From assembly GCF_013423955.1 (NCBI RefSeq), contig NZ_JACCKX010000001.1:558001-622000 (forward strand): 64,000 nucleotides of DNA. The letters run 5' to 3'. A model generated the notes under the pieces. The model was not told the DNA's origin. It did not search any database and saw only the letters and a list, made by a program, of their open reading frames with translations. The first letter of the stretch is position 1. Every line of letters begins with the position of its first letter. The translations under genes were made by a program, and so were the position numbers. This DNA is from Ottowia beijingensis. GTDB taxonomy: Bacteria > Pseudomonadota > Gammaproteobacteria > Burkholderiales > Burkholderiaceae_C. Shown in pieces: positions 30,289-39,915 of this stretch.

Positions 30289-31815
30289 ATGCCCGCCGCC
30301 ATGGACCTGCTCGTGCTGCCGCTGCTTGTCGCCGCGCTGCTGGTGTTCTTCAGCGTGCTGGCGGGGCTGTTCTCGGCGCGGGCGGGGTTCTCGTTCCTGC
30401 TGGTGTTCCTGCTGGCGGGCATTCTGGCGGGCGAGGACGGGCCGGGCGGCGTGGTGTTCGACGATGTCAACCTGAGCTTCTGGGTCGGCAACGTGGCACT
30501 GGCCGTGATCCTGCTGGACGGCGGGTTGCGCACCGACTTCGCCACCTTCCGCACCGGCCTGCGGCCCGCCATGCTGCTGGCCACCGTGGGCGTGGTGATG
30601 AGCGCCGGGCTGACGGGGCTGGGCGCCTGGTGGCTGCTGGGTCTGGACTGGCGGCTGGCGCTGCTTCTGGGCTCCATCGTCGGCTCGACCGACGCGGCGG
30701 CCGTGTTCGCGCTGCTCAAGTCGTCGGGCGTGCGGCTGAACGAGCGCATCGCCGCCACGCTGGAGATCGAATCGGGCATGAACGACCCGATGGCGGTGTA
30801 CCTGACGATTGCCTTCATCGGCGTGGTGCTGGCGCACGCGGGCGGCGGCGCGGAGGGCGCCAGCGCCTGGGGCGAGGCGATCAAGACGCTGCTGCAGCAG
30901 TTCGGCCTGGGCGGCGTGGCCGGGCTGGCCGCGGGCGCGGCGCTGGCGGCGCTGCTCAAGACCACGTTTCCGCGCTTTGCCGAGCAGCAGGCCGGCGGCG
31001 CCGTGGGCGGTGGCGGCATTCTGGCGCTGTTGTGCATGTCGCTGGGGCTGGCGGTGTTCGCGGGCACCAGCTGGGTGGGCGGCTCGGGCTTTCTGGCGGT
31101 GTACGTGATGGGCGTGACGGCGCGCGCCCGTGCACGCGACGCGGTGGCGCCCGCGCTGTCGGCGCTGGACGGCTACGCCTGGCTCAGCCAGGCCGGCATG
31201 TTTCTGCTGCTGGGCCTGCTGCTGACGCCGCGCGAGCTGCTGCCCGGCCTGCCGGCGGCGCTGGGCGTGGCAGCGTTCCTGATGCTCATCGCGCGGCCGC
31301 TGACGGTGTGGCTGTGCCTGCTGCCGTTCCGCTTCGCGCCGCGCGAGGTGGTCTACATCGCCTGGGTGGGGCTGCGCGGCGCCGTGCCCATCGTGCTGGC
31401 GGTGTTTCCGCTGATGGCCGGCGTGCCGGGCGCGCGCACGCTGTTCAACGCCGCCTTCGTGGTGGTGCTGACCTCGCTGGTGCTGCAGGGCTCGACCATC
31501 GCCTGGGCGGCGCGCCGCCTGCGCGTGAACCTGCCGGACGAAGACGACACGCCCGCGCAGCGCCTGGTGTTCGGCGACTTCGCGCTCGACGGCGCCACCG
31601 CCGTGGCCGACGTGTGCGCCTTCTACGACCTGGCCGAGCCGCCGCACGCCGACTGGCCGTTGCAGCGCTGGATCGGCCACGCGTTGCAGCGCCCGCCGGT
31701 GGTGGGCGACCACGTGGCGCTGGGCGCGGCGCAGCTGAGCGTGCGCGCCATGGACGGCGCGCGCGTGCTCGTCGTCGGCCTGCGCCTGCCCGTGGGGGAC
31801 GACAGCGGGCCGTAG
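30289..31815 (+). CDS. nhaP2: potassium/proton antiporter, NhaP2/CvrA type
   Basis: CPA1-family antiporter that exports K+ in exchange for protons. It is intact at 508 residues. About 12 hydrophobic helices are visible, with the ion-site region GSIVGSTDAAAVFALL and ESGMNDPMAVYLT. WVGLRGAVPIVLAVFPL is a family signature. The cytoplasmic C-terminus (TPAQRLVFGDFALDGATAVADV onwards) resembles the TrkA_C and CorC-like domains of NhaP2. The start could be 30289 or the ATG at 30301 (MDLLVLPLL). Confidence 0.88.
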   Translation: MPAAMDLLVLPLLVAALLVFFSVLAGLFSARAGFSFLLVFLLAGILAGEDGPGGVVFDDVNLSFWVGNVALAVILLDGGLRTDFATFRTGLRPAMLLATVGVVMSAGLTGLGAWWLLGLDWRLALLLGSIVGSTDAAAVFALLKSSGVRLNERIAATLEIESGMNDPMAVYLTIAFIGVVLAHAGGGAEGASAWGEAIKTLLQQFGLGGVAGLAAGAALAALLKTTFPRFAEQQAGGAVGGGGILALLCMSLGLAVFAGTSWVGGSGFLAVYVMGVTARARARDAVAPALSALDGYAWLSQAGMFLLLGLLLTPRELLPGLPAALGVAAFLMLIARPLTVWLCLLPFRFAPREVVYIAWVGLRGAVPIVLAVFPLMAGVPGARTLFNAAFVVVLTSLVLQGSTIAWAARRLRVNLPDEDDTPAQRLVFGDFALDGATAVADVCAFYDLAEPPHADWPLQRWIGHALQRPPVVGDHVALGAAQLSVRAMDGARVLVVGLRLPVGDDSGP

Positions 31816-31860
31816 CGCGCGGGCATCACCCAACTCCTCCGGCGCTGTGGGTCCCTCTTT

Positions 31861-31933
31861 GTGGGAGCGGGCTTGCCCGCGATGAAGCGCATCGCTGCGT
31901 GCAGCGCCGAATCGCGGGCAAGCCCGCTCCCAC
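31861..31933. repeat. REP pair (Pseudomonas type)
   Basis: GTGGGAGCGGGCTTGCCCGC and the inverted copy GCGGGCAAGCCCGCTCCCAC, ~28 bases apart. It lies between the antiporter and the lectin-like gene. Confidence 0.85.
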
Positions 31934-32047
31934 AGGTCGGGAATGCCGCGCCCCTGTCCTCACTGCATTTCTCGTTCGGCGCCACGCCGGCGGCGGTCAT
32001 CGAGCGCGGCAACGCCCTGCCACCCTGTTGCGGTAAGGTCCCTGCCC

Positions 32048-32635
32048 ATGCCCTTTGCTGCCCGCTCCCTTGCCCCCGCCCTGTCATGCGCCCTGGCGCT
32101 GTCCGCCGGCCCGGCGCTGGCCCAGGCCGCGCCACCCGAGCGCCCGCCCGGCCACCTGCGGCTGATCGACAAGCTCGACCGCCCCGATGACGGCTACTGC
32201 CTCGACATCATGGGCTCGGGCGACCACATCCGGCCCGACCTGCCGATGACGGCGCACAACTGCAAGCCGGGCCTGTACGCCGACGAGGCGGTGCGGCTGG
32301 CGCCGGACGGGCGCCTGTTCTTCCCCGCCTACCAGCTGTGCGCCACCGTGGCGGGCCTCAACGGCCGCGCGCTGGCCGGCACGCCGCTGGTGCCGCGCCG
32401 CTGCGGCGAGAAGTCACCGTTTCTCGATGCCGACGCGCTGCAGCGCTTCGTGCACCACCCCGACGGCCGCGTGGAGCTGCGCGGCTCGGGCCTGTGCCTG
32501 ACGGCCGGCGCCGAGTCCGACCGCACCTTCGAGCCCACGCACCGCTGGCGCACCCTGGCCGTGCAGCGCTGCCACCACGCCGACCCCAAGCTGTCACGCT
32601 GGGAGTTCGTGGTGCCGAAGGCGTCGATGCGCTGA
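32048..32635 (+). CDS. secreted protein of unknown function, possibly beta-trefoil lectin-like
   Basis: A Sec signal peptide (MPFAARSLAPALSCALALSAGPALAQ) precedes ~170 residues. Six cysteines in short motifs (GYCLDIMG, NCKPGLYADEAV, QLCATVAG, RRCGEKSPFLD, GLCLTAG, QRCHHADPKLSRWEF) recall ricin-type beta-trefoil repeats, which often bind sugars. The final HHADPKLSRWEF resembles trefoil QxW repeats. I do not recognise a named family. It is intact, with REPs upstream and repeats downstream. ATG 32048 starts the signal peptide. Confidence 0.6.
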   Translation: MPFAARSLAPALSCALALSAGPALAQAAPPERPPGHLRLIDKLDRPDDGYCLDIMGSGDHIRPDLPMTAHNCKPGLYADEAVRLAPDGRLFFPAYQLCATVAGLNGRALAGTPLVPRRCGEKSPFLDADALQRFVHHPDGRVELRGSGLCLTAGAESDRTFEPTHRWRTLAVQRCHHADPKLSRWEFVVPKASMR

Positions 32636-32669
32636 AGGGCGGCGGCCGGCACGCCGCAGCTTCAATTGA

Positions 32670-32733
32670 GGGAGTATGCGTCTCCAGCGCTTATTTGACG
32701 GGTGATAACGACGATGCATACGAGGGGTATATG
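32670..32733. repeat. GGGAGTAT ~70-bp repeat (copy B)
   Basis: GGGAGTATGCG, AGCGCTTATTTGACGGG, ACGACGATGCATACG, GGGGTATATG. It aligns with copies A (13484) and C (32777). Confidence 0.6.
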
Positions 32734-32776
32734 AACCCCTACGCCGCACAGATGTGCTGCAACATCAATGTGATGC

Positions 32777-32840
32777 GGGAGTATGTTCACCCGGCGCTTA
32801 TCTGACAGGCGCTGGCGACGATGCATATAGGGAGTATGTG
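32777..32840. repeat. GGGAGTAT ~70-bp repeat (copy C)
   Basis: GGGAGTATGTTC, GGCGCTTATCTGACAGGCGC, GACGATGCATATAGGG, AGTATGTG. The rest of the 32636-33053 gap shows no supportable gene. Confidence 0.6.
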
Positions 32841-33053
32841 ATCCCCGCACTGTTCGGGCGCGGCGCCACAGCGATCTCGCCGCGCCGCCTGCCCGAACGC
32901 TGATCGCGGCGGCCGCCGCACTGGCCCCGGCGTTGGCACCCGACCCGCCCAATCCGCCCCCAGCGCCCGCCCCGGGGCGCCAGCAGCTCCCTTGTCCATA
33001 GCACGATGAACACTTAATTCCACGCTTGACGCCCCTGACTTCGCCGGACAACA

Positions 33054-33077
33054 ATTACTAACCAGTCAGTCAGTAAT
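33054..33077. promoter_or_regulatory. putative TetR operator overlapping the tetR start
   Basis: The dyad ATTACTnAC-N6-GTnAGTAAT ends on the tetR ATG at 33076. A TTGACG at 33026-33031 could be the -35. Binding here would block transcription and start-codon access, giving autorepression of the tetR-pump operon. Inference from symmetry and position. Confidence 0.5.
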
Positions 33078-33726
33078 GGACACCCTCTCCCCCACCCCCA
33101 GGCCGCACCGGCCAAGCGCGCGCCGCAAGGAGGCGCGGCCGGGCGAACTGCTCGAAGCCGCGCTCGCGCTGTTCGTCGAGAAAGGCTTTGCCGCCACGCG
33201 GGTGGAGGAAGTCGCCGCGCGCGCCGGCGTCTCCAAAGGCACGCTGTTTCTCTACTTCCCCAGCAAGGAAGAGCTGTTCAAGGCCGTGGTGCGCGAGAAC
33301 GCCAGCCGCCACCTGCACGACGCCTTCCTCGAAGTGGCCGAATACGCCGGCACCAGCGCCGAGCTGCTGCACGAATTCATCCGCCGCTGGTGGACGCAGT
33401 ACGGCGGCACGCCCGCCGCGGGGCTGACCAAGCTGATCATGAGCGAGGCGGCCAACTTTCCCGACCTGGCGCAGTACTACCAGGACGAGGTGGTGCAGCC
33501 CAGCCACGAGTTGGTGCGCCGCATCGTGCAGCGCGGCATCGACCGCGGGGAGCTGCGCGAGGTCGACCTGACCCTGGCCGCGCACCTGATCGTGGCGCCG
33601 CTGGTGCAACTGGTCACCTGGCGCTTCTCGCTGGCGCCCTGCTGCCCCGCCACGCTGATGCCCGATCCGCTGGCGCTGCTGGACATGCATGCCGACATGG
33701 TGGTGCGCGGCCTCCGGCAGGAATAA
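33076..33726 (+). CDS. TetR/AcrR-family regulator of the RND pump
   Basis: One-component repressor of 216 residues. The N-terminal HTH reads ALALFVEKGFAATRVEEVAAR then AGVSKGTLFLYFPSKEELFKAVV. The C-terminal domain has HEFIRRWWTQYGGTPAAGLTKLIMSEAANFPDLAQYY, similar to TetR_C_24-like ligand domains. The adaptor gene follows 10 bp after the stop. It is intact. A dyad lies at its start codon. The ligand is unknown. Confidence 0.93.
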   Translation: MDTLSPTPRPHRPSARRKEARPGELLEAALALFVEKGFAATRVEEVAARAGVSKGTLFLYFPSKEELFKAVVRENASRHLHDAFLEVAEYAGTSAELLHEFIRRWWTQYGGTPAAGLTKLIMSEAANFPDLAQYYQDEVVQPSHELVRRIVQRGIDRGELREVDLTLAAHLIVAPLVQLVTWRFSLAPCCPATLMPDPLALLDMHADMVVRGLRQE

Positions 33727-33736
33727 TCGCCCTCCT

Positions 33737-34902
33737 ATGAACCCCACCACCCGCCGCTGGTTGACCATCGCCCTGGTGCTGCTGGCCGTGGCCGCCGCCG
33801 TGGGCCTGGGCTGGCGCGGCTACGCTAACCGCCAGGCCACGCAGCAGGCGCAGCTTGCGCCGGTGAAAGACCCGGTGATCGAACTCGGCGCCATCGACGT
33901 GACCACCGCGCAGGTGCGCGAGTTGACCAGCGGCTTGCCGATCACGGGCGCGCTGAAGGCCGTCCACTCCGCCATCGTCAAGGCGCGCGTGCCGGGCGAG
34001 TTGCAGGGCCTGACCGTGCGCGAGGGCGACACGGTGCAGGCCGGCCAGGTCATCGCCCGCGTCGAATCCACCGAATACGCCGACCGCGTGCGCCAGGCGC
34101 AGCAGCAGGCCGATGCGGCCAAGGCGCAGGTCGACATCGCGCAGCGCCAGTACGACAACAATGCGGCGTTGGTGAACCAAGGCTTCATCTCGAAGACCGC
34201 GCTCGACAACTCCGCCGCCAGCCTGGCCACCGCCCGTGCCAACTACCGCGCGGCCCAGGCCGGCACCGAGGTGTTGCGCAAGTCGCTGGCCGACACGGTG
34301 CTGAAGGCGCCCATCAGCGGCCAGATCTCGCAGCGCCTGGCCCAACCGGGCGAGCGCGTGAGCCCCGAGGCGCGCATCGTCGAGATCGTCGACCTGAGCC
34401 GGCTGGAGCTGGAAGCGGCCCTCTCCCCGCCGATTCGGTGGCCGTGCGCGTGGGCCAGCAGGCGCTGCTGAACATCGAAGGCGTGGCGCAACCCGTGCCC
34501 GCCACCGTGGCCCGCATCAACCCCAGCGCGCAGGCCGGCAGCCGCAGCGTGCTGGTCTACCTGAGCGTGACCGCGCAACCCGGCCTGCGCCAGGGCCTGT
34601 TCGCGCAGGGCCAGCTGGCCACCGAAACCCAGCGCGCCCTGGCCGTGCCCCTGAACGCTGTGCGCACCGACAAGCCGCTGCCCTACGTGCAGGTGGTCGA
34701 CAACGGCCGCATCGCGCACCGTACGGTGCAGATGGGCGCGCGCGGCCAGGTCGACGGCGAGCAATGGGTGGCCGTGCAGGGCGTGACCGAAGGCGCGCAG
34801 GTGCTGCGCGGCGCGGCCGGTGTGCTGCGCGAAGGCACGCAGGTGAAGCTGATCGTGCCGGCCGCGCCGGCCAGCGCGGCGCGGAATGGCGTGCGGCCAT
34901 GA
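33737..34902 (+). CDS. RND efflux periplasmic adaptor (one-base frameshift)
   Basis: Membrane-fusion protein linking an RND pump to a TolC channel. An N-terminal anchor helix (WLTIALVLLAVAAAVGLGW) is followed by the lipoyl half (GELQGLTVREGDTVQAGQVIARVES), a coiled-coil hairpin (RVRQAQQQADAAKAQVDIAQ), the second lipoyl half (LADTVLKAPISGQISQRLAQPGERVS) and the beta-barrel domain. One C is missing in CCCC 34425-34428; restored, it reads LSPADSVAVRVGQQALLNIEG. The total is ~388 residues. It is cotranscribed with tetR; the pump gene follows after 709 bp of repeats. Confidence 0.93.
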
Positions 34903-34911
34903 CTTCTGATT

Positions 34912-34991
34912 TGATAGTGGCTGGCGCTGGCGGGGCAAGGGTTTCAGATGGAAATGGCCTGAAATCATGGTGCGGCGGGCGCGAGCAGCTA
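34912..34991. repeat. TAGCTG-type palindromic repeat between adaptor and pump genes
   Basis: Begins TGATAGTGGCTGGCGCTGG, inner GTTTCAG/CTGAAATC, and ends GGGCGCGAGCAGCTATG. It starts 10 bp after the adaptor stop. Confidence 0.65.
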
Positions 34992-35011
34992 TGGTTTTTG
35001 GGTGACTTGCC

Positions 35012-35182
35012 CTCACCCCAACCCTCTCCCGCCGGCGGGAGAGGGAGCAAGACAGCAGGCGAGCACCGAGATCAACGACTGAACTCCTTCCCCGCTGGGG
35101 AAGGCTGGGATGGGGGCAGCACACCGCCCTGCGTCAAACGCAGTCGCCCCCACCCCAACCCTCCCCAGCGGAGGAGGGAGCC
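35012..35182. repeat. cluster of CCCCACCCCAACCCTC palindromic repeats
   Basis: Three related units: 35012-35049 (CCAACCCTCTCCC with CGGGAGAGGGAGC), 35081-35118 (CCTTCCCCGCTGGGGAAGG) and 35148-35182 (CCCCACCCCAACCCTCCCC). The unit at 8539-8574 is the same type. Confidence 0.6.
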
Positions 35183-35454
35183 AATACACGCCGCGCGAAG
35201 CAGCGGCGCTGAACAAGCCCAGGCCGAGCGCAGCGATGGCCCGAAGGACTCCCCACCGCTCTGGCCGTGCCGAGAAGCGCAGGGCGTGGGGCGGGCGCGG
35301 CAGCGCAGCATGCCGCGCTTCGTGCTCTGACTCGCTGCGGTTGTTTGAGCGAAGCGCGCAAGCGCGCAGCGAGTTCTCAGCGACGCCCCGCGCCCGAGCA
35401 TCGCAGGTTGCCCGCAGCGCAGCGGAGGGACACGGCCAGCGGGGTCGCCTTTTT

Positions 35455-35498
35455 CTTTGGTTACTTTCTTTTGGCGAGACAAAAGAAAGTGACTGCGC
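35455..35498. repeat. TTACTTTCTTTTGG/CAAAAGAAAGT hairpin element
   Basis: TTGGTTACTTTCTTTTGGC, then GAGA, then CAAAAGAAAGTGACTGC form a long, slightly imperfect stem. Together with 35183-35455, a GC-rich stretch with no supportable gene, it looks like a widespread proteobacterial intergenic element. It may act as a terminator between adaptor and pump genes. Confidence 0.5.
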
Positions 35499-35611
35499 CG
35501 CCGGGCGCACATCCCGCCAGCGGCGCATCCTCAACACACTCCCGATTCGATAGCTGCCCGCGCCCACCCCATAAGCGCCCACGCCCGATTTCCCTTCAAA
35601 GCCTGACCCCC

Positions 35612-38600
35612 ATGTGGTTCACCAAGGTCAGCCTTCAAAACCCCGTCTTCGCCACCATGGTGATGCTGGCGTTCGTCGTGCTCGGCCTGTTCTCGCTGCA
35701 GCGCCTGCAGGTCGACCAATTCCCCAACATCGACTTCCCAGTCGTCGTCATCACCACCGAATACCCCGGCGCCTCGCCCCCATCGTCGAAAGCGAAGTCA
35801 CCAAGAAGGTCGAGGAAGCCGTCAACTCGATTGCCGGCATCAACGCCCTGTACTCGCGCAGCTACGAGGGCATGTCGGTCGTCATCATCGAATTCCAGCT
35901 CCACATCGAAGGCCGCAAGGCCGCCGACGACGTGCGCGAGAAGATCGGCCAGGTTCGCCCCCTGTTGCGCGACGAGGTGAAAGAGCCGCGCGTGCTGCGC
36001 TTCGACCCCGCCAGCCGCGCCATCTGGTCGCTGGCCGTGCTGCCCGATCCGCAGCAAGGCCAGCAACCCCTGTCTGCCATCGAACTCACCAACTGGTCCG
36101 ACCAGGTGCTGAAGAAGCGCCTGGAGAACGTGCGCGGCGTCGGCGCCGTCAACCTGGTCGGCGGCTCCAAGCGCGAGATCAACCTGTATCTGCAGCCGCA
36201 GGCCATGGAAGCGCTGGGCGTTACCCCGAGCAGGTGATGCAGGCGGTGCGCGGCGAAAACCAGGACCAGCCGCTCGGCCCGGTGCGCACCAAAGCACAGG
36301 AGCTGACAGTGCAGCTCGAAGGCCGCATGGAGCGCCCCGAGGACTTCGGCCGCATCATCGTGGCGCGCCGCGGCGGCACGCCCATCTACCTCGATCAGGT
36401 CGCCACCGTGCACGATGGCGCGCAGGAGCAGGAGTCGCTCGCCCTCTACAACGGCCAGCGCACCCTGCTGGTGAGCGTGCAAAAGGCGCAGGACGAGAAC
36501 ACCATCCAGGTGGTCGACGGCCTCAACCAGGCCATCGCCGCGCTGCGTGCCGAGCTGCCGCCCGGCGTGCGGCTGGAGCCGGTGACCGACCTGTCGCGCC
36601 CCATCCGCGTGGCCGTCACCAACGTGCGGCAGACGCTGATCGAGGGCGCGGTGCTCACGGTGCTGATCGTGTTCCTGTTCCTCAACTCGTGGCGCAGCAC
36701 GGTCATCACCGGCCTTACGCTGCCTATCTCGATCATCGGCACCTTCTTCTTCATGCAGGTGTTCGGCTTCACGGTGAACATGATCACGCTGATGGCGCTG
36801 AGCCTGTGCGTGGGCCTGCTGATCGACGACGCCATCGTGGTGCGCGAGAACATCGTGCGCCACGCGCAGATGGGCAAGAACAGCTGGCGCGCGGCCATGG
36901 AGGGCACGCAGGAGATCGGCCTGGCCGTGCTGGCCACCACGCTGTCGATCGTGGCGGTGTTTCTGCCGATCGGCTTCATGCAGGGCATCATCGGCAAGTT
37001 CTTCCATGAGTTCGGCCTGACCATCGTGGCGGCGGTGCTGATCTCGATGTTCGTCGCCTTCACGCTCGACCCGATGCTGTCCTCGGTCTGGCACGACCCG
37101 GCCATCCGCGCGCACGGTCAGCGTGCTGGCCCGCCCGTCACCTTCTACGACAAGACACTGGGCCGCGTCACCAACTGGTTCGACCACGCCACCGACCGCC
37201 TGGCCGCCGGCTACGAGCGCCTGCTGCGCTGGGCGCTGGTGCACAAGCTGCTCACGCTGCTGATCGCCGGCAGCATCTTTGCGCTGAGCGTGGCCATGGT
37301 GCGGCTGCTGGGCACCGAGTTCGTGCCGCAGGCCGATTTCAGCGAGACCAACGTCGCCTTCTACACGCCGCAGGGCTCCTCGCTGGAGGCCACCGAGGCC
37401 AAGGCGCGGCAGGTGGACGCCATCATCCGCAGCTACCCCGAGGTGCGCTACACGGTGACCACCATCAACAGCGGCGTGGCGGCAGGCAAGACCAACGCCA
37501 GCCTCTACATCCGCCTGGTCGACCGGCACCAGCGCACGCGCGACGCGCAGCAACTGGCCGCCGACATGCGCGAGCGCCTGCGCGTGGTGCCCGGCATCAC
37601 CGTCACCCAGGCCGGCCTGCTGGAGCCGGTGGGCGGGCAGAAGCAGATCGAGTTCTCGCTGCAGGGCCCCGATCAGGCCGAACTGGACCGCCTGGCCGGC
37701 CCCTTGATGGAGAAGCTGCGCGCCATCCCCGGCCTGGTCGATCTGGATTCGAGCAGCAAGCCCGACAAGCCGACGCTGGAGGTGCACGTGAAGCGCGAGG
37801 CGGCGTCCGAGCTGGGCCTGAGCACCGCGCAGATCGCCACACCGCTGCGCACACTGGTGGCCGGCACCATCGTCGGCAACTGGCGCGCGCCCGACGACCA
37901 GACCTACGACGTCATCGTGCGGCTGCAACCCGCATCGCGCACCACGCTGCAGGACCTGGAGCGGCTGCCGCTGACGGCCGGCATGAACCCCGACGGCACG
38001 GCGCGCATCGTGCGGCTGAACCAGGTGGCAAGTTTGAGCGAGGCCACCAGCACCAACCAGATCAACCGCCGCGCCATGCTGCGCGAGATCCAGATCACCG
38101 CCAACGTGCACGGCCGCACCACCGGCGAGGTGTCGGGCGACATCCGCGCCATCCTGGATCAGACCGCATTCGCGCCCGGCTACCGCCACGTGTTCGGCGG
38201 CGCCACGCAGAACATGGAGGAGAGCTTTGCCTACGCGCTGCAGGCGCTGGCCATGGCCATCATCTTCATCTACATGATCCTGGCCAGCCAGTTCAAGAGC
38301 TTTCTGCAACCGATGGCGCTGATGACCTCGCTGCCGCTGACGCTGATCGGCGTGGTGCTGGCGCTGATGCTGTTCGGCTCCAGCATGTCGATGTTCTCCA
38401 TCATCGGCATCGTGATGCTGATGGGCCTGGTGACCAAGAACGCCATCCTGCTGGTGGACTTCGCCATCCGCGCGCGCGAGGGCCGCGCCGGCGAAACCGG
38501 CCACAGCGAGCCGCTGGCGCGCGAGCCCGCCCTGCTGGCCGCTGCGCGCGTGCGGCTGCGCCCGATCCTGATGACCACGCTGGCCATGGTGTTCGGCATG

Positions 38601-38804
38601 GTGCCGCTGGCCTTCGCCGTCACCGAGGGATCGGAGCAGCGCGCGCCCATGGGCCAGGCCGTCATCGGCGGGGTCATCACCTCGTCGCTGCTGACGCTGG
38701 TGGTGGTGCCGGTGGTGTACTGCTACCTGGACGACCTGGCCGGCTGGCTGAAGCGGCGCTTCATCAAGGCCCCCGCGCCCACCGGCACCGACCCCGCCGC
38801 CTAA
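35612..38804 (+). CDS. RND multidrug efflux permease (two one-base frameshifts)
   Basis: Inner-membrane proton-driven efflux pump of the HAE1 (AcrB/MdtB) type, ~1064 residues after correction. It starts MWFTKVSLQNPVFATMVMLAF. Porter domains include VDQFPNIDFPVVVITTEYPGA and VRGVGAVNLVGGSKREINLYL. Proton-relay features are in SLCVGLLIDDAIVVRENIVRH. IVMLMGLVTKNAILLVDFA and RLRPILMTTLAMVFGMVPLA are in the C-terminal helices. It breaks at C runs 35777-35781 and 36224-36227. It follows tetR and the adaptor gene. Substrates are unknown. Confidence 0.95.
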
Positions 38805-38807
38805 AAT
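38802..38807 (+). promoter_or_regulatory. candidate -10 box for pcm
   Basis: TAAAAT overlaps the stop codon of the RND gene, 38 bp before the pcm ATG. It matches the motif before the aminotransferase gene. No convincing -35. Confidence 0.35.
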
Positions 38808-38844
38808 CAACGGTTTGCCCGCATCCCGCCCTGGAGAACCCCGC

Positions 38845-39525
38845 ATGAACGTCGAACAAGCCCGCTTCAACATGATCGAGCAGCAGATCCGTCCCTGGGA
38901 CGTGCTGGATGCGCACGTGCTGGATCTGCTGGCCGTGGTGCGCCGCGAGGACTTCGTGCCCGCCGCGCACCGCGCGCTGGCCTTTGCCGACCTGGAGATT
39001 CCGCTGAAGGACAGCGACGCCGCCGTCGCCGCCGGCCAGGTGATGCTGGCCCCGCGCGTGGAGGCCCGCATGCTGCAGGACCTGCAGGTCGCCAAGCACG
39101 AGAAGGTGCTGGAGATCGGCACCGGCAGCGGCTTCATGGCCGCCCTGCTGGGCCACCGCGCGCAGCGCGTGCTGACGCTGGAAATCGACAACGACCTGGC
39201 GAAGACGGCCCACGCCAACCTGCAGCGCGCCGGCGTGCTGAACGTGGAAGTGCGCGTGGCCGATGGCGCCAGCACCGACCTGTCGGCCGACGGCCCGTTC
39301 GACGTCATCGTGCTGTCGGGCTCGGTGGCGCAATTGCCCGACGCCGTGCTCGGCCTGCTGAAAGCCGGCGGCCGGCTGATGGCCATCGTGGGCGACGAGC
39401 CGGTGATGCGCGCCACGCTGGTGCAGCAATCCGGCAACGGCCTGGTCAGCACCCAGCCGTGGGACTGCAACTTGCCACGCCTGCTGAACTTCCCCGAGCC
39501 GTCGCGCTTTCATTTTTGCTGCTAA
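38845..39525 (+). CDS. pcm: protein-L-isoaspartate O-methyltransferase
   Basis: SAM-dependent repair methyltransferase for isomerised aspartate. It is intact at 226 residues from ATG 38845 (MNVEQARFNMIEQQIRPWDV), with GGAG upstream. EDFVPAAHRALAFADLEIPL, the SAM motif KVLEIGTGSGFMAALLG, TLEIDNDLAKTA and PFDVIVLSGSVAQLP are present. The short active-site loop (MLAPRVEARML) is typical of the betaproteobacterial branch. It leads the pcm-rhodanese-tolC group. Confidence 0.92.
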   Translation: MNVEQARFNMIEQQIRPWDVLDAHVLDLLAVVRREDFVPAAHRALAFADLEIPLKDSDAAVAAGQVMLAPRVEARMLQDLQVAKHEKVLEIGTGSGFMAALLGHRAQRVLTLEIDNDLAKTAHANLQRAGVLNVEVRVADGASTDLSADGPFDVIVLSGSVAQLPDAVLGLLKAGGRLMAIVGDEPVMRATLVQQSGNGLVSTQPWDCNLPRLLNFPEPSRFHFCC

Positions 39526-39560
39526 CGCAGGTGGCACAAGGGCTGAAGCCGTTTTTGACC

Positions 39561-39905
39561 ATGATCGAACAAGTCCCCCACGCGATCTGCCCGCCTGGCT
39601 GGCCGACGCACGCACCGAGGGTGAGGCCCCCGTTGCTGCTGGACTGCCGCGAACCGGCCGAGTGGCGCGTGGCCACCGTGCAGCCCGACGGCGCCGAGCT
39701 GGTGCAGATGCCCATGCACAGCATTCCGCCGCGCCTGCACGAGCTGGACCGCGACCGCCCCGTGGCCCTGCTGTGCCACCATGGCGGGCGCAGCATGCAG
39801 GTGGCGATGTTCCTGAAGCAGCACGGCTTTGCCCGCGTGGCCAACATCGCCGGCGGCATAGACGCGTGGTCGGTGCAGGTCGATCCCACCGTTCCCCGGT
39901 ATTGA
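39561..39905 (+). CDS. rhodanese-like domain protein (frame errors in the N-terminus)
   Basis: Single-domain sulfurtransferase-like protein, ~114 residues. The active-site loop CHHGGRSMQVAMFL has the catalytic Cys; DCREPAEWRVATVQPDGAELVQMPMHSIP and IAGGIDAWSVQVDP are typical. From 39580 to 39627 the open frame reads unlike the family, while the next frame reads RDLPAWLADARTEGEAP, which fits it. One base seems missing at CCCCC 39575-39579 and two at CCCCC 39627-39631. Its place between pcm and tolC is common in Comamonadaceae. Confidence 0.8.
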   Translation: MIEQVPHAICPPGWPTHAPRVRPPLLLDCREPAEWRVATVQPDGAELVQMPMHSIPPRLHELDRDRPVALLCHHGGRSMQVAMFLKQHGFARVANIAGGIDAWSVQVDPTVPRY

Positions 39906-39915
39906 AGATGAAACA

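Noticed and set aside
31861..33075. Genomic island or prophage remnant around the lectin-like gene
   Set aside because: No integrase, attachment-site repeats, phage genes or tRNA boundary; only REPs and small repeats.
35862..39470. A 1202-codon open frame on the minus strand
   Set aside because: It is antisense to the RND pump and pcm. It is His/Gln/Arg/Ala-rich with no family resemblance, as expected from high-GC codon usage on the opposite strand.
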